DNA of 17,282 nt from JBPCIX01 sp051005875. Lineage in GTDB: Bacteria > Actinomycetota > CADDZG01 > JAHWKV01. The notes beneath the pieces are model-generated. The model was given only the letters and a program-made list of their open reading frames with translations. It was not told where the DNA came from and did no database searches. The DNA lies in the NCBI GenBank assembly GCA_051005875.1, contig JBPCIX010000001.1, positions 1 to 17,282 of the forward strand, given 5' to 3'. This document shows positions 5,877 to 13,032 of the stretch, one piece after another; the stretch's first letter is position 1, and every line of letters starts with the position of its first letter. Both the position numbers and the translations under genes were made by a program.

Positions 5877-6221
5877 GTGAGCCCAAAATGGCGTATTCCC
5901 GGCATGAATAAACCGAAGCAATTCGTTTCCGTCGCTGAGGCGGGAACCATCCCCAAAGGCGAGGCCAAAGCATTTGAAGTCGAGGGCAAGAAAATCGCCG
6001 TTGCAAGAATCGAGGACGCCTATTATGCCTTTGACGACGACTGCACTCACATGCAGTGCTCGCTGGCAAAAGGCTTCTTCCGCGGTACGACGGTGGTGTG
6101 CCCGTGCCATGTTTCTGAATTCGACATGACGTCGGGCGAAGTCCTAAAGGGTCCGGCAAAAAAGTCCGTCGAAAGCTATCAAGTCCGGGTAGAAGGCGGA
6201 TCTATCCAGATAGAGGTTTAG
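5877..6221 (+). CDS. Rieske-type [2Fe-2S] ferredoxin
   Basis: The 114-residue soluble protein carries the complete Rieske cluster signature: Cys56-Thr-His58 and, sixteen residues on, Cys75-Pro-Cys-His78. The two Cys and two His bind a [2Fe-2S] cluster. It has no membrane anchor or catalytic domain, and its size fits the small ferredoxins that feed electrons to oxygenases or reductases (NirD/BphF type). The start is taken as GTG at 5877 because AGGAGG (5866-5871) stands five bases upstream; the later ATG at 5904 has no ribosome site. No oxygenase gene is adjacent, so the electron acceptor is unknown. The last four bases overlap the end of the convergent DUF3817 gene. Confidence 0.93.
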   Translation: MSPKWRIPGMNKPKQFVSVAEAGTIPKGEAKAFEVEGKKIAVARIEDAYYAFDDDCTHMQCSLAKGFFRGTTVVCPCHVSEFDMTSGEVLKGPAKKSVESYQVRVEGGSIQIEV

Positions 6222-6511
6222 GCCCGACGCCGAAGTTTCTCCAAGACAAAAATGGCGCCTAGGGGGCCTGTCAGAATGGCTAGGGCGGTAAAACCCCAGG
6301 ACCATCCAAGCGATTCTCGATCAAGCAAGACCAAACCGGCATAGCCGAGGAAAAGCATGCCGTGGACAGCCCCGGCAACGGTGACCCCCGCTTCGTTTTT
6401 CGAAATCATCATGCCCAGGAGTACAGCAAAGGAAAGAGTTTCGAGAACCGAAACCATACGGAGCCGCTGAAGTTCTCGATGAGGCGCGGGGGAGGAGCTT
6501 TCTGAATTCAT
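6218..6511 (-). CDS. DUF3817-family membrane protein
   Basis: The 97-residue protein has a polar N-terminus followed by about three membrane helices (residues 20-37, 41-63, 70-90). The pattern LRMVSVLETLSFAVLLGMMI, then a helix containing HGMLFLGYAGLVLL and a final LTGPLGAIFVLEKLRRR, matches the small integral membrane family DUF3817, common in Actinobacteria and of unknown function. No clear ribosome site precedes the ATG, and an internal ATG at codon 19 is possible. Its 3' end overlaps the Rieske gene tail-to-tail by four bases, so the two transcripts are antisense at their ends. Confidence 0.75.
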   Translation of the reverse strand: MNSESSSPAPHRELQRLRMVSVLETLSFAVLLGMMISKNEAGVTVAGAVHGMLFLGYAGLVLLDRESLGWSWGFTALAILTGPLGAIFVLEKLRRRA

Positions 6512-6545
6512 TGCTGGCAGAGTACCGGAGCCTGAATTTTGGTAG

Positions 6546-6878
6546 TTACGCCAGCGTTAGCCCAAAGGGGCTTCCCTCGGAATCTTTGCAGATCGCCCAA
6601 CGCTCGCCGGGATGGATCACGGTTCCTCCCAGTTCAGGGACACGGGCCAATGCAGCCTCAAGATTCGGCACGCAGAAGTAGGGAAGCGAAAGAGTGTCTC
6701 CGGGGCCTGGGCCCCGGGCATGCAGCCCAAGTTCCGTATCGCCAGAATTGGTTTGCCAGCCCTCGCCTTGTGAGTCGTTTCTCGATTCCAATTTCACGTC
6801 GAGAATTCCAGCCCAAAAACGTTGCGCTCTGCCAACGTCATCAGCAGGGAATTCGACAAGGGAAACCGGCGAGGTCAT
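6546..6878 (-). CDS. VOC (glyoxalase/bleomycin-resistance) superfamily protein
   Basis: The 110-residue protein has one vicinal-oxygen-chelate module made of two beta-alpha-beta-beta-beta units. The first runs from VSLVEFPADDVGRAQRFWAG to ELGLHAR; the second from LPYFCVPNLEAALARVPELG to CKDSEGSPFGLTLA. The family includes metal-dependent lyases, dioxygenases and binding proteins, and this short form gives no substrate clue. I start at the ATG at 6878-6876, where VOC homology begins; the frame is open upstream but that part looks unlike the family. There is no obvious ribosome site. It lies 49 bases after the NTF2-like gene on the same strand, and the two are probably co-transcribed. Confidence 0.85.
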   Translation of the reverse strand: MTSPVSLVEFPADDVGRAQRFWAGILDVKLESRNDSQGEGWQTNSGDTELGLHARGPGPGDTLSLPYFCVPNLEAALARVPELGGTVIHPGERWAICKDSEGSPFGLTLA

Positions 6879-6927
6879 GAGTCGAGGATATCGGAAGCGC
6901 CAGCCTGCACCACGGCTACCCGTGCCC

Positions 6928-7305
6928 TCACTGAAGAATTTTCCAGAAAGAATCCTTTCGGGTGATCTTTCCCTGCACGAACTCAAGCAAGTCAACCCCC
7001 CTCACTTCTATCTTTTGCCCTGACAAAGAGGTGCCAGTGAGTGTCCATTCCGAGACTCCGAAATCGCTACCACAAACCCAGTGCTGATCTGCCCCGTAAT
7101 GCACATCCGGAATTCCCTCAAATCTTTTGGCCACGCCTGCCCGCACCTCGCTCTTGCCGACAAGCCGATCACCTCGGGGTGCGGAACCTCGCGGCGTGTA
7201 GAGGACGCAGTCCTCAGCGAAATAGTCCAGGACGGAATCCAAATCATGGCGATTGAAAGCTTCTAAAAATCCTTTAAGCAGTTCCTTGGTCACATGCTCG
7301 GGCAT
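6928..7305 (-). CDS. NTF2-like / SnoaL-like domain protein
   Basis: The 125-residue protein has the cone-shaped alpha+beta fold pattern of the SnoaL/NTF2-like superfamily. An N-terminal helix FLEAFNRHDLDSVLDYFAED is followed by CVLYTPRG, VGKSEVRAGVAKRFEGIPDV and strands ending VRGVDLLEFVQGKITRKDSFW. Such proteins are often small isomerases, cyclases or binding proteins; no specific reaction can be named. GGAGG upstream of the ATG supports the start. It heads a probable two-gene unit with the VOC protein. Confidence 0.85.
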   Translation of the reverse strand: MPEHVTKELLKGFLEAFNRHDLDSVLDYFAEDCVLYTPRGSAPRGDRLVGKSEVRAGVAKRFEGIPDVHYGADQHWVCGSDFGVSEWTLTGTSLSGQKIEVRGVDLLEFVQGKITRKDSFWKILQ

Positions 7306-7348
7306 TGGGCGACCTCCGCTTCCCGTCTCGTTCTGAGCGCAAGCATAT

Positions 7349-7379
7349 TGGCAAATGCCAGGCCGTTCTTGAAACGGCC
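7349..7379. other. Two adjacent small hairpins in the 7306-7486 intergenic region
   Basis: TGGC-AAAT-GCCA (7349-7360) is followed directly by a perfect seven-pair stem GGCCGTT/AACGGCC with a five-base loop (7361-7379). No T-run follows on either strand, so it is not a typical terminator. The 181-bp gap between the NTF2-like gene and the chlorite-dismutase-like gene must contain the promoters of both divergent genes. I see no convincing -35/-10 pair. Confidence 0.35.
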
Positions 7380-7486
7380 GATGTCGGGTGGTAAGCGGGG
7401 AGCCATCCCTGGTGGGGAAATGGGCTTGTCCCCCTTAGGTAGGAATGCATCTTTGATTTGGCCCCGCCGGTGGTTATGCTTCTCAA

Positions 7487-8068
7487 ATGTCCCCTCCGCG
7501 GAGAGTGAGTTTTGTTGGTTCGCATCTGGGCCCCTGGATAGTCGAACGGATTGAAGCCGTACGCGGTGAAGGCTTGCCCGGCGCTGAGCGGGTTGCAGTT
7601 GCCGAATCGGAATCGCCCTCAATGCTTCCGCCGCCGGCGTGGGTTCTTTGTGGAGTGACCGGCCATGAGCGATATGTGACACGCCCTGAACACGAGGCGC
7701 TGGTTGCGCTTCAACCACCGCTGGGTCGCCCGGAGGCCACTTCGGCCGCCCTGATTCCGATCCGAAAATCCGATGAGTGGTGGAGTTTTGCCCAGGACGA
7801 GCGCCGGGAAATTTTCGAAGAGCGCTCCAGCCATATTGCTTCGAGCCTTAAGTATCTTCCGGCCGTCGCCCGCCGGCTTCATCACAGCAGGGAGCTTGGA
7901 GAGGAATTTGATTTTCTGACCTGGTTTGAGTATGCGCCGCAGGAATCCAACGGCTTTGAGGAGTTGGCGGCTGCGCTTCGCGAGACTGAGGAGTGGTCCT
8001 ACGTTGAGCGCGAGGTGGACATCCGATTGAGCTTTGAGCCGACTGCCGTTTCGCGACAACCGGCTTAA
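7487..8068 (+). CDS. Chlorite-dismutase-family (Cld/HemQ-like) heme protein
   Basis: The 193-residue protein resembles the chlorite dismutase superfamily, which includes chlorite dismutases and the coproheme decarboxylases of actinobacterial heme synthesis. Visible family features lie in the C-terminal half: EWWSFAQDERREIFEERS, then HIASSLKYLPAVARRLHHS, RELGEEFDFLTWFEY and FEELAAALRETEEWSYVERE. In the family a His directly before the Ser of the motif is the proximal heme ligand, which points to His133. The N-terminal half is divergent, and the protein is shorter than typical HemQ (about 230-250). Whether it acts on coproheme, chlorite or something else is open. No heme biosynthesis gene is in the window. 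The ribosome site is weak. Confidence 0.75.
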   Translation: MSPPRRVSFVGSHLGPWIVERIEAVRGEGLPGAERVAVAESESPSMLPPPAWVLCGVTGHERYVTRPEHEALVALQPPLGRPEATSAALIPIRKSDEWWSFAQDERREIFEERSSHIASSLKYLPAVARRLHHSRELGEEFDFLTWFEYAPQESNGFEELAAALRETEEWSYVEREVDIRLSFEPTAVSRQPA

Positions 8069-8221
8069 CGTTGGCATCGGCGATGGGGAATCCATGCCTT
8101 CTTGCAGGGCAGATGTTTGGGTTGTCCGAATCCCGCCGGAACCAGGTTGCCGAGGGATGGACCGCCGGCACCTACGAGGGATCTTTTGGCTTAACCTCGT
8201 AATCGCTTTTAAGATCTCCTG

Positions 8222-9055
8222 ATGTCGGCGGTCGAGAAGTGGCGTCGCAGTCTAGAGGCCTTGGCCGTGCCCAAAGAGATCCTTGATGCCGCCCCGGACA
8301 CACCGTGGAATCTGCCCATCGAGCCTTTCCGCCGGCGCGCTGAAGCGGCCCTGGCCGCGGAGCCGTCCCTCTCGACGGCAAAAGCCCTTGAGGCCCTGCC
8401 GGACGGCGGGGTGGTAATTGACGTCGGCGTCGGCGCGGGGGCGGCCAGCTTGCCGCTTCGCCATAGGGCCTCCCTGCTTGTGGGAGTGGACGCCTCCGAA
8501 GAAATGCTGAGCGAGTTTCGAAGGATTGCAGAGACACAGCAGGCGACGGTTGAGACTTATGCGGGAGCGTGGCAGGACATCCATCCCACTGTGCCGGTAG
8601 GCGATGTCGCCGTGTGTCACCACGTGATCTACAACGTCCCGAACCTCGAGCTTCTCATCAAGCCTCTTACGGCCCATGCCCGCCGCAGAGTGGTTCTTGA
8701 GATGACGCAGCATCATCCTTGGGCATGGGCGGCCGACCTCTGGATGCATTTCCATGGACTGGTCTATCCGCAGGAGCCAACCTCTGATGACGCCGAGGCG
8801 GCCATCAATGAAATGGGCCTGATGCCCGGCCGCGTGGACCTTGAGATAGAGCGAAGGTCCGGCGCCCACACCCGACAAGACGTGGTTGCCAATATAAGGC
8901 GCCGGCTCTGTTTATCTGCCGAGCGTGATGACGAGATCATCGAGGCGCTGGGGAACCGCCTCGTCGGGCACGAGGGCGGCTGGTCGGCGGGGCCGCCCTC
9001 GCAAAAGCTCACAACTTTCTGGTGGGACACAACTCGCTCGCAACCCGATGCGTAG
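8222..9055 (+). CDS. Class I SAM-dependent methyltransferase
   Basis: The 277-residue protein has the Rossmann-type methyltransferase core. Motif I is VVIDVGVGAGAASL (64-77). The acidic residue that binds the SAM ribose is Asp90 in LVGVDASEEML, and VAVCHHVIYNVPNLELL occupies the place of motif IV. A C-terminal extension (LWMHFHGLVYPQEPTSDD and onward) probably shapes the substrate site. The substrate is not evident. The start ATG has no good ribosome site. The 153 bases before it hold only a loose TACGAGG/CCTCGTA inverted repeat (8173-8201). A truncated RtcB-like frame follows 10 bases downstream, and a second, unrelated-looking methyltransferase after that. Confidence 0.88.
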   Translation: MSAVEKWRRSLEALAVPKEILDAAPDTPWNLPIEPFRRRAEAALAAEPSLSTAKALEALPDGGVVIDVGVGAGAASLPLRHRASLLVGVDASEEMLSEFRRIAETQQATVETYAGAWQDIHPTVPVGDVAVCHHVIYNVPNLELLIKPLTAHARRRVVLEMTQHHPWAWAADLWMHFHGLVYPQEPTSDDAEAAINEMGLMPGRVDLEIERRSGAHTRQDVVANIRRRLCLSAERDDEIIEALGNRLVGHEGGWSAGPPSQKLTTFWWDTTRSQPDA

Positions 9056-9065
9056 GTAAGCCTGC

Positions 9066-9230
9066 ATGAGCTACGTCGAGTTTCGCGAAGGGGGCCTGCC
9101 CGTCTATAGCTGGGCACCGGAACTGGAAGAGGGGGCCAGGCGCCAAGCCCTGAACTGCGCCGAGCTGCCCGTTGCCTTTCACCATGTGGCTGTGATGGCC
9201 GACGGCCACCATTCCGCTTGCCACTTATAA
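9066..9230 (+). pseudogene. Truncated RtcB-like RNA ligase, N-terminal fragment
   Basis: A 54-codon frame opens MSYVEFREGGLPVYSWAPEL and runs through LNCAELPVAFHHVAVMADGH before stopping at TAA (9228-9230). The segment from GGLPVYSW to VAVMADGHH matches the start of RtcB-type RNA ligases. There the Met-Pro/Ala-Asp-x-His loop leads into the metal-binding Gly-Tyr-Gly-x-Pro-Ile-Gly stretch. Here homology ends right after the DGHH, near position 9211, and the catalytic remainder (over 300 residues in RtcB) is absent. It is therefore a remnant of a deletion. It begins 10 bases after the first methyltransferase gene. The match is from memory of the family. Confidence 0.65.
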
Positions 9231-9412
9231 AGGAACCGAGGGCGGCCGCTCCCGCCGGGGCGGCGCCCGGAAGAGGAACGCTGAACGCTAGGTCAGGTCC
9301 TCGGGAAGCATGTCCAGGGGAACCGGCAGCGAGCAGAGCCCCGCCGGCAAACTCCGAAGCGCCAGAAACTGCCGCATCTCGCCGGCTCCCGGACATCTGT
9401 AGTATCGAGGGA
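9231..9412. other. 182-bp GC-rich gap between RtcB remnant and second methyltransferase
   Basis: The + frame of the second methyltransferase is open through this gap and would add 65 Ala/Pro/Arg-rich residues. That composition resembles translated GC-rich noncoding DNA rather than a domain. I see no promoter, terminator or recognisable coding fragment here. The gap probably holds the deletion scar of the RtcB gene. Confidence 0.5.
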
Positions 9413-10264
9413 ATGAAGCCGGGAGACCTTGACGAAACCAACCGAAAGGTTCGCCGCCTGTGGGGCGAGATGGCGCCCGAGTGGGAGCGCCGGCGGGACT
9501 TTCTCAAAGAGTCAACTTCACAGCTGACCGGCTGGATGATCGCCAAGCTTGCTCCGAGGCCCGGTGAGGTGATTGTCGATCTCGCCGCCGGTGCGGGCGA
9601 CGTCGGATTCCGCTTTGCTTCCGACCTTGGCTCAACCGGAAAGTTGATCTCTTCGGATTTTGCCCCGGAAATGCTCGAGGCGGCCCGAAGGGTTGCTGCC
9701 GATCTTGGGATTTCTAATGCTGAGTTTCAAGTTCTGGACGCCCAGAACAACGCCCTTCCGGACCGCAGCGTCGACGGGGTCGTGTGCAGATGGGGTTTCA
9801 TGTTGATGCCTGATCCCCAGGCGGCTCTCAAGGAGACCCACAGGATCCTGAAAGACGGCGGGCGGTTGGTCTTTGCCGTGATGGCCGATCCTGCGGTCAA
9901 CCCCTGGGGATCGATAGTGGTCAAGACCCTGGTAGACCTCGGCCTCGCCGACCCGGTCGACCCGACGGCTCCTGGAAATGTGTTTTCTCTGTCCAATCAA
10001 TCGAAGGTGGAGGAGCTGTTGTCCAAGGCGGGGTTCACCGATGTCGAAATAGAAGAGCAGCCCGTTACCTTCGCTTTCAAAGACTTCGGCGATTACTGGA
10101 GCTTTCTCACTGAATTCGCCGGAGCGGTTGCCTACTTGCTGCTTGCCTTGCCGCCGCAGGATCAGAAAAGGGTCGCTAAGGAACTGGAGAATCGCCTCGA
10201 GCCTTATCGTAAGAACGGAGGCTACGTACTGCCCGGCAGGGCGGTCGGCGCAGTGGCGTCCTGA
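9413..10264 (+). CDS. UbiE/COQ5-type SAM-dependent methyltransferase
   Basis: The 283-residue protein (from ATG 9413) shows the methyltransferase signature in order: WGEMAPEWERR near the N-terminus, motif I VIVDLAAGAGD (53-63), SDFAPEMLEAARR (81-93), AEFQVLDAQNNALPDRSVDGV, WGFMLMPDPQAALKETHRIL and KDGGRLVFAVMA. This is the layout of the UbiE/Methyltransf_11 group, which methylates quinones and many small molecules; the substrate cannot be named. A much longer upstream in-frame start exists at 9218, but family homology begins at the MKPGDLDETN start. GAGGGA lies unusually close to the ATG. The gene is on the same strand as the first methyltransferase, with the RtcB remnant between. Confidence 0.87.
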   Translation: MKPGDLDETNRKVRRLWGEMAPEWERRRDFLKESTSQLTGWMIAKLAPRPGEVIVDLAAGAGDVGFRFASDLGSTGKLISSDFAPEMLEAARRVAADLGISNAEFQVLDAQNNALPDRSVDGVVCRWGFMLMPDPQAALKETHRILKDGGRLVFAVMADPAVNPWGSIVVKTLVDLGLADPVDPTAPGNVFSLSNQSKVEELLSKAGFTDVEIEEQPVTFAFKDFGDYWSFLTEFAGAVAYLLLALPPQDQKRVAKELENRLEPYRKNGGYVLPGRAVGAVAS

Positions 10265-10323
10265 TCCCCCAAGAGTTGCAGGCCCGCATGGCATGAGCTT
10301 GCCGTACCACCTGCTGCTGGGCC

Positions 10324-10557
10324 TTGTCCGCTCGCTGTTCGGGCTGGGCCAAGGGGCAGTATCTGTATTTTTATTGTCTCGGACAGAAAAATGCCCTCCG
10401 TCACAAGACCGGGCGCACGCAGCCCTTTCTGATGGCCTGCGACGCAGAGCAACTAATTGAAGGGCCCTACAAGCGGGTGCAACTGCCGGAAGTTTGGGGC
10501 GCTCGGTTCAAGCCACTTTTTAGAGACGTGGCCTGGACTTCCGCCGGGACCGCCTAA
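10324..10557 (+). pseudogene. Remnant of a large serine recombinase (zinc-ribbon region)
   Basis: The 77-codon frame includes GQYLYFYCLGQKNALRHK, then TQPFLMACDAEQLIEGPYKRVQLPEV. This is the pattern of the recombinase zinc beta-ribbon and following helix in large serine recombinases (phage-integrase/transposon type). Those enzymes are normally about 450-550 residues, with a catalytic serine domain upstream. Here neither the catalytic domain nor the first Cys-x-x-Cys pair is present, and the tail after PEV degenerates to a stop at 10555-10557. The frame is closed upstream at 10294. With tRNA-Tyr about 90 bases away, it suggests an old integrated element. The family call is from pattern memory. 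Confidence 0.55.
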
Positions 10558-10593
10558 AGGAAGATACTCAGGGGTCCTATATAGAGGGAAATC

Positions 10594-10639
10594 GTCCACG
10601 ATGCCCTGACACATCTGTCCACGATGCCCCGCGACATCA
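10594..10639. repeat. Imperfect 23-bp tandem repeat, two copies
   Basis: GTCCACGATGCCC begins both copies (10594-10616 and 10617-10639), and the units agree at 18-19 of 23 positions, ending CACATCT and GACATCA. Next to it is CCTATATAGAGG (10576-10587). The repeat lies between the recombinase remnant and the 3' end of tRNA-Tyr. The wording recalls ends of some insertion sequences (TGTCAGG...ATCGTGGAC on the other strand), which I cannot confirm here. Confidence 0.8.
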
Positions 10640-10645
10640 CAAGGG

Positions 10646-10726
10646 TGGTGGGAGAAGGATTCGAACCTCCGAAGCTTACGCAACCGGTTTACAGCCGGCT
10701 CCCTTTGGCCACTTAGGTATCCCACC
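10646..10726 (-). tRNA. tRNA-Tyr (anticodon GTA)
   Basis: On the minus strand the acceptor stem GGTGGGA/TCCCACC (10726-10720 with 10653-10647) closes a class II tRNA. The anticodon stem GCCGG/CCGGT has loop CTGTAAA, anticodon GTA at 10692-10690. The variable arm is long (about TTGCGTAAGCTTC), as expected for bacterial tRNA-Tyr, and the T-loop is TTCGAAT. The discriminator is A and CCA is not encoded. It stands alone, divergent from yajQ. Confidence 0.95.
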
Positions 10727-10801
10727 TAGGTGGACTAGGATAAGGCCGGTCCGGTCCCCCTTCAATCGGGCATCTTTGGATAGGTACGAATAGGAGTTAA
10801 C

Positions 10802-11290
10802 TTGGCTCAATTTTCTTTTGACGTAGTAAGCGAAGTTGATCAGCAAGAGGTGACCAACGCAATCGATCAAGCCCGCCGTGAGATCAATCAGCGATTCGAT
10901 TTCAAGAACACGGGGACCGAGATCACGCATGAACCGGAATCGATCGAGGTAAAGTCGAATTCGGAGGGTCGGGTGCAGGCTGCGGTGGAGGTCATCAAAG
11001 AGAAGCTGGTGCGGCGAAACGTTTCTTTGAAGGCTCTTTCCCCGGGCAAGATTGAGCCGGCGGCAAGCAGCACCTACCGGCAATTGATCGAGCTTGTCCA
11101 CGGGATCAGTGACGAAAAAGCCAGAACCATGAATAAGTTCATCAAGGGCCTCGGCTCGAAGGTGCAGAGCCAGATCCAGGGCGAGCAACTGCGGGTCTCT
11201 TCGAAGTCCAAAGACGACCTTCAGCAGGTAATGCAGGCCCTCAAAGAAGAGGACTTCGGCATACCGCTGGATTTCACCAACTACCGATAG
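10802..11290 (+). CDS. yajQ: YajQ-family nucleotide-binding protein
   Basis: The 162-residue protein is full length for YajQ (about 160). It begins AQFSFDVVSEVDQQEVTNAI, continues through INQRFDFKNTGTEI and KIEPAASSTYRQ, and ends DDLQQVMQALKEEDFGIPLDF, all characteristic of the family. YajQ folds as two ferredoxin-like domains. Members bind cyclic di-GMP or nucleotides, and some act as regulators. The start is TTG at 10802, five bases after GGAG, which is convincing. It is followed after 18 bases by the carbamoyltransferase gene on the same strand. Confidence 0.95.
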   Translation: MAQFSFDVVSEVDQQEVTNAIDQARREINQRFDFKNTGTEITHEPESIEVKSNSEGRVQAAVEVIKEKLVRRNVSLKALSPGKIEPAASSTYRQLIELVHGISDEKARTMNKFIKGLGSKVQSQIQGEQLRVSSKSKDDLQQVMQALKEEDFGIPLDFTNYR

Positions 11291-11308
11291 CCAGACCGAA
11301 AGACACGC

Positions 11309-13030
11309 TTGCGAATTCTCGGCCTTAATTGTTTTGCTCACGACACCGCCGCCGCTGTGGTTATCGACGGCGCCCTGGTTGCCTTTGTTGAGCAAGAGCG
11401 GCTAAGCCGCGACAAGCACACCTGGGCATTTCCCGACCTTGCAATTGATTGGTGTCTTCGTACCGCAGGGCTGACCATCAACGATATCGACATGGTGACG
11501 TTCGACTACCGCCCGGGCCTCGACTACGCAAGGGGTGTTGCGTTCGATATTCTGCCCCGCCTGCCCGGCTCGGCCACCCGATGGGCAAAGCAGAGCTATG
11601 TCGACGCTATGCTGGCCGGCAAGGTCTGGAAATTTAGAAAAAGTTGGGGCTACCGGGGCCCGATCAAAATGATCGACCACCACGTGGCTCACGCCGCGGC
11701 TACCCTCTTTGCGTCGCCGCTGGAGCAATCGGTCGCCATCAGCATCGATCGGGGCGGCGACTACCTTTCCACGGCGATGTTCGCCTGTGAGGGAACGCAA
11801 ATCACTGAAATCATGAAGGTTCGCAATCCCCATTCGCTTGGCGAGCTTTATTCGGCGATTACCTGGTGGCTGGGATTTGAGCCCAATTGGGATGAGGGCA
11901 AAGTCATGGCGCTCGCTTCGTTTGGCGGGCCGGCATACCTGGATGATTTTCGCCGGATGGTCCATATAGGCCCCAACGGCAGTTTTAAAGTCGATCTCTC
12001 ATGGGCCGGATGGCACCTGGAGAAGCACCCGGTTTCTGAAAAGTTCTTACAAAAATTCGGCCCACGGCGCGAAGCTTCTGCGGAACTCGAGTCGCTGCAC
12101 TATGACGTTGCATACGCCGTCCAAACTGTGGTTGAAGAAACGGCGCTTCACATGACCCACGCGGCCTATCGAGCCGCCGGCGCAGCAAGGTTGGGGAAGG
12201 CTGCGTGCCTAGCCGGGGGAGTGTGTCTCAACTCCGTCATGAATACCCGGGTTCTGCTCGAAGGGGGCTTCGAATCGGTCTTTATGCAGCCGGCGATCGG
12301 CGATGCCGGTAATGCTTTTGGCGGGGCGTTGTTGGCCTGGCACCAGCTGACCGGCAAGCCCCGGCAGTGGCAGATGGAACACGCAATGTGGGGGCCCTGC
12401 TACGAAGATGACGAGATTGGGAAAGTCCTGGACTCAGCTAAGCTCCCCTACGAGAAGGTAAAGGACCCTGCCGAAAAGGCCGCCGACCTAATCGCCGGCG
12501 GCAAGATTGTTGGATGGTTCCAAGGCCCCGCCGAAGCGGGGCCGAGAGCGCTGGGTAACCGCTCGATCCTCGCCGACCCCCGCCCCGGCCACATGAAAGA
12601 CACCATTAACCGCGAGGTAAAGCATCGCGAGGCTTTTCGCCCCTTTGCTCCTTCCGTGCTGGCAACCGAAGGGCACGACTGGTTCGACGACTACCATCCC
12701 TCTCCCTTCATGCTCCTGGTTTTGCCGGTGAAACCCGAAAAGAGAAAGCTCGTCCCTGCGATTACCCACGTTGACGGAACCGGCCGGCTACAAACAGTCA
12801 CACCCGAAACCAACCCGATGTTCCACCGCCTCATCGAGTCGTTTAACAAAAAAACCGGAGTGCCCATGGTCTTGAACACCTCGTTCAACGACAGGGCGGA
12901 GCCTATTGTTTGCTCGCCGTCCGACGCCTTGAAGACATACTTTCAAACAGGAATAGACGCTTTGGTAATCGGTTCGTATGTGTTAGAAAAACAGCCAGGC
13001 GCCAACAAAGAGCAAGGAGACAAAAAGTAG
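11309..13030 (+). CDS. NodU/CmcH-type carbamoyltransferase
   Basis: The 573-residue enzyme belongs to the family that transfers a carbamoyl group from carbamoyl phosphate, via a carbamoyl-adenylate, to a hydroxyl of sugars, antibiotics or Nod factors. The N-terminal TsaD-like domain shows LGLNCFAHDTAAAVVIDG, VEQERLSRDKH and the metal-binding HHxxH (DHHVAHAAAT, His124/125/128). Further on are GGVCLNSVMNTRV and AIGDAGNAFGGALLA. The C-terminal domain starts near residue 390, with GPRALGNRSILADPR, HREAFRPFAPSVL and VPMVLNTSFNDRAEPIV. The TTG start at 11309 is fixed by the family N-terminus, though the ribosome site is weak. No sugar or polyketide genes adjoin it, so the acceptor is unknown. The HIT gene starts two bases after its stop codon. 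Confidence 0.95.
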   Translation: MRILGLNCFAHDTAAAVVIDGALVAFVEQERLSRDKHTWAFPDLAIDWCLRTAGLTINDIDMVTFDYRPGLDYARGVAFDILPRLPGSATRWAKQSYVDAMLAGKVWKFRKSWGYRGPIKMIDHHVAHAAATLFASPLEQSVAISIDRGGDYLSTAMFACEGTQITEIMKVRNPHSLGELYSAITWWLGFEPNWDEGKVMALASFGGPAYLDDFRRMVHIGPNGSFKVDLSWAGWHLEKHPVSEKFLQKFGPRREASAELESLHYDVAYAVQTVVEETALHMTHAAYRAAGAARLGKAACLAGGVCLNSVMNTRVLLEGGFESVFMQPAIGDAGNAFGGALLAWHQLTGKPRQWQMEHAMWGPCYEDDEIGKVLDSAKLPYEKVKDPAEKAADLIAGGKIVGWFQGPAEAGPRALGNRSILADPRPGHMKDTINREVKHREAFRPFAPSVLATEGHDWFDDYHPSPFMLLVLPVKPEKRKLVPAITHVDGTGRLQTVTPETNPMFHRLIESFNKKTGVPMVLNTSFNDRAEPIVCSPSDALKTYFQTGIDALVIGSYVLEKQPGANKEQGDKK

Positions 13031-13032
13031 CC

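Noticed and set aside
7290..7718. Minus-strand frame over the 7306-7486 gap and the start of the Cld-like gene
   Set aside because: Its N-terminal half is antisense to the Cld-like gene and the rest shows no family I recognise; it might hide an old gene fragment but I cannot support one.
9218..9412. 65-residue N-terminal extension of the second methyltransferase
   Set aside because: It is Ala/Pro/Arg-rich with no fold, lies over the RtcB remnant end, and the methyltransferase homology begins at the ATG at 9413.
8764..9546. 260-codon minus-strand frame across the two methyltransferase genes
   Set aside because: It is antisense to two well-supported methyltransferase frames and has no domain features; GC-rich third positions keep it open.
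10676..11395. 239-codon minus-strand frame over yajQ
   Set aside because: It runs antisense through yajQ and into tRNA-Tyr and has no recognisable domain.
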